Source: Aureococcus anophagefferens (lineage: Eukaryota > Sar > Pelagophyceae > Pelagomonadales > Pelagomonadaceae). Taken from it: a DNA stretch of 64,000 nucleotides. Where the stretch lies: the NCBI RefSeq assembly GCF_000186865.1, contig NW_008705569.1:1505399-1569398 (forward strand), in the 5' to 3' direction. Shown in pieces: positions 57,377-64,000 of this stretch. The notes under the pieces were generated by a model, which worked only from the letters and a program-made list of their open reading frames with translations, searched no databases and was not told where the DNA came from. A program made the translations under genes and the position numbers. The first letter of the stretch is position 1. Each line of letters starts with the position of its first letter.

Positions 57377-59158
57377 TTATCGCGCGCACGGCGCCGCGGC
57401 GTGCCGCGCGCGGTCCCTCGCGCGGCCCGTCTTCTTCGCGGGGCACAGCGAGAGCCCGCGCGCGTACGCGCAGCTGCACTCGTCGCCGGAGTAGTCGTAG
57501 CCCACGAAGGGCGGCGGCGTCGGGAAGGAGCGGACGCGGGACGGCGGCGTGCAGTTTGCGAGCGGGGGCGGCGCGGGGCCGGGCGCGTCGCCGTCCGCCT
57601 GGCAGCGGAGCCGCGGCACGTCGAAGCCCTGGCCTCTCCGGCGGCACGCCGCGTCGGCGCGGGTCGCGGCGGCGCGCCGCGCGGCGGCGGCCGGGTCCTC
57701 GCGCCGCGTCGCGCCCCCGTCCCAGGCCAGGGACCACTCGCGGAACCAGTAGGGCGCGTAGGGCCACGCGTCCGACGCCGCCGCGCCGACGCCGCCGCGT
57801 TCCAGGAACGCGGAAGAGCCGTGGCCTCGATAGCCCCGGAGGCGGACGACGTAATTCGAGAAGGTCGAGCCTAAAGGGAGCGTGACGGAGGAAACTCGGA
57901 GAAGACGCGGCCGCTCGGACCCTCGGAGCCGACGAACGCGCGGCCCAGCGTCGCGACGAGCTGCTCCGCGGGGCCGTGCATGTCCTCGCTGAGGCCCGCG
58001 GCGTCGAAGACGTCGCGGACGTCGTTTCTTGTCGTGACGGCGTGGCCGCGCGCGCGGAACGCGTCGAGAAACGACGGGTCCGCGTCCGTCGCGGCGTAGA
58101 CCGCCTCGCCGGGCGCGAGGAGCGGCGCGGCGGCTCTGTAATAGTCCTCCGCCGTCGCGTTCGCCGCGTGCGCGAAGTCGCCGCGGCGCACGTGCAGCGC
58201 CGCGAACGACGGTGGCAGCCGCCTACCAAGTGCGACGGGGTCGGATTTCTTCACATCTTCAGGCGAAATTCACGCGAAACAGCACTCCTGTCGCTCGACG
58301 CGGGGAACCGCCGCGCGGCGCCCGACGCGGCCCGGAAGATCGCGTCCGCGTAGCGGACGCCGCCCCGGAGCACGCCGCCGACGTCGCCGAAGACGAAGGC
58401 GTGGGCCGGCGCGCCGCCTGCGACGAACGAGTGTACAAGACGACCGCCGGCGGACGCCGCGCGGCGCCCCAGCGGCGCCACCGGGCCTCCCACGCGCACT
58501 CGCCGGAGTGTGGCGCGGGGCAGCAGCAGAGCAGCGGGAAATGGAGGAGCCAGGCGTCGGCGTCGGCGTAGCGCACGGGCGTGCGGCCGCCGCAGAAGGC
58601 CGCGAGCGCGATCGGGTCGGGAGTTTCCGAGGCGACGAGGCAGTGGCGCGTCGGGATCCAGCCGGGGTCGCGGCCCGCGGCGCGGAGCGCGGCCCAGAGC
58701 GCCGGCGCGGCCTCCGCCGGCGGCGCGCAGCCGAGGCGATGTCCCTCGCGCCGCAGGAACTCGGCCATGTCGATGACCTCGACGGACGGCCAGGCGAAGC
58801 GCAGCCAGCGCCGGAGGTCGACGGGTTCCCTCAGCAGGTAGACGCGCTCGCGCGGCGGCAGCACGAGCGTGCGCCGCGTCACGTGCGCGATCGCCAGCAT
58901 GGTCTCGACGCCCATGCGCACGTTGTTCCAGCCGCCGCTGTCGAGCTCGAAGGTGAGGTAAGTGCTGGAGTTGGTGCGCTGGCCCCCGGTCGGCGCCGTC
59001 CAGTACGCGAGCCGCTCGTCGATCGTTTGCACCTCGGCGCGCGCCAGGGCCGCCGCGCGCTCGCGCGCCGGGTCCCGCGGCGCGCCGCGCATGCGCGCGG
59101 AAGCGCAGGCAGCCAGCAGCAGGGCTGCCCATGCTTGCGCCATCGCATGCTCTCTCAT
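57377..59158 (-). CDS. O-fucosyltransferase-like glycosyltransferase
   Basis: Four exons (59158-58468, 58417-58312, 58222-57930, 57870-57377) join to 528 codons, with all three junctions in phase. The N-terminus has a signal peptide (AQAWAALLLAACASA). The plant/protist O-fucosyltransferase features are present: TYLTFELDSGGWNNVRMGVE, TRRTLVLPP, the Arg-containing ALHVRRGDFAH, and VGSTFSNYVVRLRG near the end, which in the family closes the donor-binding site. The tail has a Cys-rich end (YSGDECSCAYARGLSLC). It should act in the secretory pathway on proteins or glycans using GDP-fucose; the acceptor is unknown. Start options are 59158 and 59143. Confidence 0.85.
57871..57929 (-). mobile_element. 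introner-like intron 3 (GC-AG)
   Basis: This 59-nt intron starts GCTCCGAG then GGTCCGAGC, and ends CTTTAG; the exon resumes GCTCGACC, sharing GCTC. Splicing gives AFVGSTFSNYV, as in the family. Confidence 0.7.
58223..58311 (-). mobile_element. introner-like intron 2 (GC-AG)
   Basis: This 89-nt intron starts GCGGTTCC then CCGCGTCG, and ends GGTAG; the exon resumes GCGGCTGC (6/8). Splicing produces GAARRLPPSFAALHVRRGDF, which continues the family's donor-site region. Confidence 0.65.
58418..58467 (-). mobile_element. introner-like intron 1 (GC-AG)
   Basis: This 50-nt intron starts GCGCCGCG then CGGCGTCC, and ends CGCAG; the exon resumes GCGGCGCG, a 7/8 match. Splicing joins RRWG to GAPAHAF. 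Confidence 0.7.
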
Positions 59159-59228
59159 GATCAAGGGGCTCAACTTGAACTTCAACTGCCGGGCATGTCG
59201 CCCGAACATTCGACCGCTGGGGGCGCTG

Positions 59229-60431
59229 TTACAAGCAGACGGTCTCGCCAAATCGAGCTCGGCCGATGCGGGCCGTGAACCAGTTCCCGCCGGCCGGCGC
59301 GTCGGCCGTGCCGGAGTCCCGCCGCGGACCAGACGCCGTGCGCTGGCGCGCGACGATCTTCCGGCTCGGCTCCGGCATCGTCTTCGTGTCGCGGGTCGCT
59401 GCGAAGGTGCCGTAGGAGACGCAGATCGACGAGAAGGAGATGGCGAAGAAGCACATGGACATGTAGAAGTTTTCGAAGTTGCCCCAGCTGTCGCGGAACA
59501 GCCTCGCGTCCGGGAATTTCGTGGTGCCAAAATCTGGATCCCATTCCGTGTGCGAGCAGGAGCCCTTCTCCTCGACGAACTGGTTCGGGATCAGCGCGAA
59601 GTGGCGATACTTGAACGCGGAGACCGTGTCGCCCGAGCCCCAGATGACGAGCATGCAGACGAGGATGACGGGCGCGCGCGTCCACCGCCACATGATCGCC
59701 ATGTCCCACGTCTCGTCGATCGAGTCCATGACGATGTAGATGCCGATGCAGACGACGAGCGCCGACAGGTTGCACGTCACGGACGTCATGAGGTAGCGGT
59801 TGATCGCGTTGACCATGTACCTGTCCTTCGGCCGTCGCGGCGACGATCGCCGCGCGCGCGCGCGCGGTGTGTCGACGGAACCACCGCTCGGCATTCAAGT
59901 TTCTTTTCGGAAGCCCCACGAACATCGGCCCGCGTGTACGCTCGTCCCCGCGGCGGAGAAAACCGCGAGAAAAGACGCCGCGCGTCGCGGGCCGTCGACG
60001 TGGCAGTTCGAGTAGGGCTCGTGCGCGAAGCGGTCGAGGATGGCGTCGAAGTCGTCCGCCTGGATGGCCAGGGACACCTCGAGGCTCGCCGAGAGCATGA
60101 GCGCGGAGACGAGGCACAGCATGTTCATCTTGTCCTTGACCTGGTCCGGCGCCGGCACGCGCTTGAAGAAGACGGCGCGGAGCACGTTGACCAAGGGCAC
60201 GAAGTCCAGGATATGCCAGGCGTTCTGCGGCACCGGCGGCGCCGCGACGCGCTTGCAGAGAAATTCTATCCTCGCGTCGAGGCTCAAACCCTTCTCGCGC
60301 AGCAGCTCGTTGACGACCGCGTCCGAGAGCAGGCTCAGGTCCTGCGCCGGCGCCGCGGCCTCGCTGCGCATCGGATTCGGCGTCATCTCCGCCTCGGAGT
60401 AGGTGCGGTCGCCGTGATCATTTCGGACCAT
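59229..60431 (-). CDS. multi-pass membrane protein, function unknown
   Basis: Exons 60431-59989 and 59820-59229 give 344 residues. The N-terminal 100 residues are helical and soluble (LLSDAVVNELLREKG). Membrane segments appear at MLCLVSALMLSASLEVSLAI, SVTCNLSALVVCIGIYIVMD, APVILVCMLVIWGSGDTVSA and YMSMCFFAISFSSICVSYG. Between them the loop PNQFVEEKGSCSHTEWDPDF looks extracellular. I do not recognise the family. Confidence 0.65.
59821..59988 (-). other. intron (predicted GC-AG)
   Basis: This 168-nt intron starts GCGACGCGCGGCGTCTTTTC and ends GACAG on the gene strand. The CGGCGTC motif after the first 8 nt identifies the family. The two flanks do not match (GCGACGCG and GTACATGG). Confidence 0.5.
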
Positions 60432-60499
60432 CGATGGGCAGCCCGGCGGTTCAAGCACACAACCTTGAAGAGAAACGAACGATTCTTTTACGGAAGCGA

Positions 60500-62113
60500 T
60501 CACAGGATCGTGTCGTCGCGGTCGCGCGGCGACGCCGGGGACCGCGCGGAGATCTCGTCGAGGCGCTTGCCGAAGCGCTCGAAGTCGCCGCGCGCGTCGA
60601 GCTCGTCGCCCGCGTCGTCCGCGTCGTCGCGCGCGGCCCAGGGCCGGTGCTTGTCCGCGGCGCGCTTCGCGGCGATGGCGCAGACGAGGTAGCCGCAGGC
60701 GGAGAAGAGGAGGACGGCGTCGAAGCCCGGCAGCAGGCCCGCGGCGTCGATGACCGCGCCGCCGACGAGGGGCACGAGGAGCTTCGCGCCGTTCTGCACC
60801 GCGAACTGGATGCCGCTCGCGTAGACCGAGGCGTCGGGCGGCGCCGCGGCGAGGACGATGCCGTTGATGGCCGCCGTCGGCGCCGCGCCGGCGAAGAGGA
60901 AGACCCAGACGAGGCTGCAGAAGAGCACGGGCCGCCACGCGCCGGGCAGCACCTCGGGCCGCTCCGCGGGGTCGAAGCTCGTGAAGGACGCGATGGGCAT
61001 GCAGGCGATGGCGACGACGCCGGCGAAGGCACACTTGATCGTGAAGGCGTGGGTCTTCGAGAAGTTCTCGTAGCCGCCGCAGGTCCGCTGCACGTAGCGC
61101 GCGCCGAACAAGTTGCCCGGGATCGGCGCGGCGACGAAGACGGCGGAGATCGTGCCGTAGCGCGCCGCGGGCGACCAGGTCGGCGCCTGGGCCTCGGCGA
61201 CCTGGGCGATGAAGTAGAGCAGGAAGCCCACGGTGCCGCAGACGAACGACCCCGCGCCGACGGTCCACGCGAAGAGGCGGCACGCGAGCACGGATCTGCA
61301 CTTGGCCCAGGGGCTCCGCGGCTTCCGCGGGCGCTCCGCGTCGCCGAGGAGCAGCTCGCTGCGCTCGCCGGCGTCCGCCGACGCCTTGCGGCCCGCGCGC
61401 GGCACGACCTGGACGAGGTCCGCGTGGAACGTCGCCGCGGCGAGGCCCGCCGCGCCCATCATCGCCGCCTCGACGCCGTAGAGCGCGTCCCAGGTCACCT
61501 CGGGGAACTTGGACGCGCAGGCGCCGCCGACGGCGAAGCCCACGAGGATGCCGCCCAGCAGGACGACGTTCGACAGCGCGAGCCACATCGTCTTCGACGC
61601 CGCGGGGCCCTTGGCGTTGATCCACGCCGGGTAGTGCACCATGGAGCAGCCCCAAGCCAGGCCGCCGACGGCGCGCGCCGTCACGAGGCTCCCGTAGCTC
61701 GGGAACGCCGCGCACCACAGCGCGACGGCGCCGATGAGCAGGTTGCCGAGCACGAGCACGGGGTACGCGTCGACGCGCTCGAAGAGCAGGATCGCCAGGA
61801 ACCCCGCGGGCACGATGCCGTAGTCCGGCGCCGACGCGACGACGCCCTCCTGGACGTAGCTGAGCCGCAGCGAGTCCGCGATCTTCGGCATCATCGACGC
61901 GCAGATGCCCGCCTCGAAGGCGCGGCAGAGCGTGCTCACGCAGATGAAGGCGAAGAACCGCTGGACGGCCTTCGACGACGACGGCTGCGGCGCGGGCGCC
62001 TCGCCCGCGACCTGCATGGCCGCTGCGAGGCGCGGCGGGGGGTTCGACGGAGTCGAGCGCGGGGCCCGCGGGATGCCGCTCGAGTCGACGACCGAGGTCT
62101 TCGCTGAAAACAT
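60500..62113 (-). CDS. major facilitator superfamily transporter
   Basis: 537 residues from the ATG giving MFSAKTSVV; the next ATG (MQVAGEAPAPQ) is at 62017. About twelve membrane segments are visible. Motifs include FAFICVSTLCRAFEAGICAS in helix 1, the helix-4 region RAVGGLAWGCSMVHYPAWIN, and the central loop with basic patches (ERPRKPRSPWAK). After helix 6 there is a loop with acidic residues. The C-terminus is Asp/Arg-rich. The substrate cannot be told. The gene diverges from the lyase-like gene by about 26 bp. Confidence 0.85.
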   Translation of the reverse strand: MFSAKTSVVDSSGIPRAPRSTPSNPPPRLAAAMQVAGEAPAPQPSSSKAVQRFFAFICVSTLCRAFEAGICASMMPKIADSLRLSYVQEGVVASAPDYGIVPAGFLAILLFERVDAYPVLVLGNLLIGAVALWCAAFPSYGSLVTARAVGGLAWGCSMVHYPAWINAKGPAASKTMWLALSNVVLLGGILVGFAVGGACASKFPEVTWDALYGVEAAMMGAAGLAAATFHADLVQVVPRAGRKASADAGERSELLLGDAERPRKPRSPWAKCRSVLACRLFAWTVGAGSFVCGTVGFLLYFIAQVAEAQAPTWSPAARYGTISAVFVAAPIPGNLFGARYVQRTCGGYENFSKTHAFTIKCAFAGVVAIACMPIASFTSFDPAERPEVLPGAWRPVLFCSLVWVFLFAGAAPTAAINGIVLAAAPPDASVYASGIQFAVQNGAKLLVPLVGGAVIDAAGLLPGFDAVLLFSACGYLVCAIAAKRAADKHRPWAARDDADDAGDELDARGDFERFGKRLDEISARSPASPRDRDDTIL

Positions 62114-62139
62114 CAACAACAACTTTGCCACAAGACGAT

Positions 62140-62862
62140 ATGGCCACAGCTCGAGTTGCGCGCCGATTCCTGCGCGCCACCAACAGGCGCGTCAGCAGCG
62201 CCGAGGGCTACTACGACAGCCAGAGCGGCACCTTCATCTCCACGACAAAAACGCTGCGCATCTTCGAGCATTCCGCGAGCGCGCACGCCGGCTCCGGCGC
62301 TCTCGTCGTCGTCGCGCCCGCCGACCGCTCGTCCGGCCGCGTCGCGCGCGTCGTCACGGTCGAGGACGTCGACGTGGCGCGGGCCGTGGGCGCGGTGGGC
62401 GTGCGCTACGACTGCGCCGTCGACGACCGCGGCGCCGCGCTCGACGTCGCGGCGGCGGCGGCGGCGGCGGGCCTGTCGTGCGACGTCGGCTTCGCCGACG
62501 CGGCCGCCGACGTGGACCACGTCTCCGCGGAGCTCGTCGTCGGCGAGCTCTGCGACGCCGGCGCGCGCGCGCTGCTCTTCCCCGTGGGCGACGACGACCT
62601 CGACGACGACGACGACCTCCGGGAGCTGTTCTCCGTTTTGGGCGGCGTCGACGTCGTCGGCGCGCCCGTGCGCCAGCGGCTCGGCTTCTCGGCGACGGCG
62701 ACGGACGTCGCCGCGCTCGTGGAGCTCGCGGAGAGCCTCGAGGTGACCCAGTTCGACGCGTCTGCGACGGGCGCGCGGCGCCCGGCGACGGCCGCGCTCC
62801 TCGCGGCGCTCGGCGCGCCCCACGGCGTCGACGTCGACGCCCTGCTCCGCGATAAAGACTAG
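62140..62862 (+). CDS. divergent HMG-CoA-lyase-like protein
   Basis: 240 residues. The pattern [52 protein letters not shown] and VTQFDASATGARRPATAALL followed by HGVDVDALL tracks the strands and loops of the HMG-CoA lyase TIM barrel (ISCVVGCPYEG..., VDSSVAGLGGCPYA..., TGVDL). The catalytic residues (metal-binding HxH, the Cys of GGCPYA) are missing. It is probably an inactive relative or a neofunctionalised copy. The match is weak, so a coincidence of Ala-rich composition is possible. The last bases overlap the convergent LON gene (CTAG). Confidence 0.45.
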   Translation: MATARVARRFLRATNRRVSSAEGYYDSQSGTFISTTKTLRIFEHSASAHAGSGALVVVAPADRSSGRVARVVTVEDVDVARAVGAVGVRYDCAVDDRGAALDVAAAAAAAGLSCDVGFADAAADVDHVSAELVVGELCDAGARALLFPVGDDDLDDDDDLRELFSVLGGVDVVGAPVRQRLGFSATATDVAALVELAESLEVTQFDASATGARRPATAALLAALGAPHGVDVDALLRDKD

Positions 62863-64000
62863 GCGAGGCTCGCGATGAGCGCGTCGAGGCGCGCCGCCGC
62901 GAGCGCTAGCCGGTCCGCCGCCGTCGCCGCGTCGAGCGCGTCCTGGCCGCCGCCACCGATGACGGCGAAGACCGCGAAGCTCAGGCGCGACGCGCGGCGG
63001 TGCGCCGGGTAGTTGTCGCGCGCGGCGACGAAGCGCCGGTCCGCCTGGTCGACGTCGTCGGGGAGCTCCGCGCTCCGCCGCGCGAGGTCCGCCGCGACAC
63101 CGTCGAGTCGGAAGTCGCCGGGCCAGGCCTCGTCGCGCGGCAGGAGGCCCAGGAGCTGCGACGGCACGGGCACGGCGCCGGCCGTCTCGGGCCGGGACCG
63201 CAGCGCCGCGAGCAGCGCGTCTAGCTTCACCCAGACCTCGGCCTCCCGTCGCCGGAGGAGCGCCGCGTCCGCGGCGTCGCGCGCGGCGCGGAACGCGGCG
63301 TCGACGGCCGCCGGCGGCGGCCGCGCGGCGAAGGCGCGCTCCGCGGCGTCGAGCGCGGGCTCCGGCGTCGGCGGCGGCGCGGCCGCGGCCGCGGAGAACT
63401 GGCAGAGCGGCGGCACCGCGCGCGGGTCCGTCGGCGGCGCGCCGAACTCGTAGGCCGCCCAGGCCTCGTCGGCCTCGACGGCCGCGGCCCAGGCCCGGGG
63501 CCAGGCGTCCGACGCGCCGTGCGCGAGGGCCTCGCCGTCGGGCGCGAGCCGCACGTCTGCGCGCGCGTACGGCAACGCGCGGCGGCCTAGGACGCGCGGA
63601 CGTCGAACGAGGCAGGGCGAGCGGGAGGAAGGGCGAGCGGGAGGAAGGGCGAGGCAGGGCGAGCGGCCTTCCCCTTTTCCCGGCGCGCGTCGCGCGACGT
63701 GCGGAGGCCGGGCGGGCGGTCGTCGCGGTTCCGTTCGGACGCCGGAGCCGGGCCCCGCTCCACGATACACCTCGCGACGCCCTGGACGACGACGCTGAGG
63801 CGGTTGTCCGCCTCGCGGCGGAAGGACGCGACGCGCATGAGCGTGCCCGCGCGCGGCGCGGAGCAGTCGAGCGCGCAGAAGTCGTAGGCCGGGTTGTTGA
63901 GGTTCGCGGCGCCGCCGGGGAGTCGCACGTGCGCGTAGTACCACGGCTCGGGCGTCGCGAAGAGCTCCTCGAAGAGGTGCGTGTACTGGGGCTGCCAGAC
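62859..64000 (-). CDS. LON-domain (ATP-independent) protein, 5' end outside the window
   Basis: Exon 63586-62859 plus an upstream exon from 63754 to beyond 64000. The visible N-terminal part (YYAHVRLPGG, YDFCALDCSAPRAGTLMRV, LSVVVQGVARCIVERG) is the PUA-like LON substrate-binding fold seen in Lon protease N-termini and cereblon-like proteins. After the join the sequence continues RRALPYARADVRLAPDGEAL. The second half is helical (AALRSRPETAGAVPVPSQLL). No protease or ATPase domain is present in the window. The real start lies further 3' of the window on this strand's upstream side. Confidence 0.75.
   Translation of the reverse strand, partial: LAAPVHAPLRGALRDARAVVLRARATPRRRREPQQPGLRLLRARLLRAARGHAHARRVLPPRGGQPPQRRRPGRREVYRGAGPGSGVRTEPRRPPARPPHVARRAPGKGEGRSPCLALPPARPSSRSPCLVRRPRVLGRRALPYARADVRLAPDGEALAHGASDAWPRAWAAAVEADEAWAAYEFGAPPTDPRAVPPLCQFSAAAAAPPPTPEPALDAAERAFAARPPPAAVDAAFRAARDAADAALLRRREAEVWVKLDALLAALRSRPETAGAVPVPSQLLGLLPRDEAWPGDFRLDGVAADLARRSAELPDDVDQADRRFVAARDNYPAHRRASRLSFAVFAVIGGGGQDALDAATAADRLALAAARLDALIASLA
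63587..63753 (-). other. intron (GC-AG) with internal tandem repeat
   Basis: This 167-nt intron starts GCCCGGCTCCGGCGTCC and ends CCTAG; the exon resumes GCCGCCGC. The GT inside CGGC|GTCC would break the frame, so GC is needed. It carries two or three copies of AGGGCGAGCGGGAGGA. Confidence 0.7.

Noticed and set aside
1..64000. tRNA, rRNA, spliced-leader or snRNA genes
   Set aside because: I saw no stretch with a cloverleaf pattern or known conserved RNA core, but a covariance-model search was not possible.

Overview
The window looks like nuclear DNA from a small, GC-rich, very compact unicellular alga, most likely a stramenopile of the pelagophyte type (Aureococcus/Pelagomonas-like). That placement is an inference. 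It rests on the very high GC content, dense packing on both strands, and mostly intronless genes. The few introns are tiny and look like introner elements (8-bp target duplications), which are established in Aureococcus and Micromonas. Mitochondrial bL17, a CIA30-domain protein, a twin-arginine presequence, a MAK-type kinase and isocitrate lyase all say eukaryote.

Layout. 0.3-6.5 kb: a tetraspan-like membrane protein and a large secreted/membrane SRCR protein with a Tudor-like tail. 6.7-15.4 kb: a single-exon 2,920-residue hybrid NRPS-PKS (TE-A-PCP-KS-dead AT-TE-KR-ACP-ACP-ACP). 15.5-23.4 kb: unknown proteins, D-3-phosphoglycerate dehydrogenase-like, PTEN, a ChaN-like lumenal protein and tRNA pseudouridine synthase Pus3. 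23.7-32.0 kb: a minus-strand run with a 1,562-residue armadillo protein, an ABC1 kinase, a cyclophilin-like protein and an overlapping small membrane protein. 32-41.7 kb: a small two-exon protein, PP2C, bL17m, CIA30 domain, an EF-hand protein, an MFS transporter, a low-GC leucine-rich-repeat gene and a GNAT acetyltransferase. 41.8-44.5 kb: tandem ankyrin genes with a MITE between them. 44.5-54.7 kb: homocysteine methyltransferase, a Stc1/RWD/IMPACT fusion, a TMEM70-like protein, an EF-hand protein, a MAK/ICK kinase, a RING-PP2 protein, an MBD-2OG dioxygenase fusion and a type I membrane protein. 55-64 kb: isocitrate lyase, an O-fucosyltransferase-like enzyme, a membrane protein, an MFS transporter, an HMG-CoA-lyase-like relic and a LON-domain gene cut by the window end.

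The most striking result is the introns. I reconstruct 18. Every reconstructed gene comes out exactly in frame. Thirteen need a GC donor, and most carry a CGGCGTC-like motif 8-16 nt into the intron. Several are flanked by near-perfect 8-bp direct repeats, with the donor at the start of one repeat and the AG just before the other. Two longer introns (about 200 bp, with terminal inverted repeats) are related copies that work as introns in opposite orientations relative to their host genes. The second notable result is the MBD-dioxygenase fusion, a candidate chromatin or DNA-modification enzyme. The genes otherwise form no operon; they are unrelated housekeeping and accessory genes. Several share short bidirectional promoters, and two convergent pairs overlap at their stop codons.
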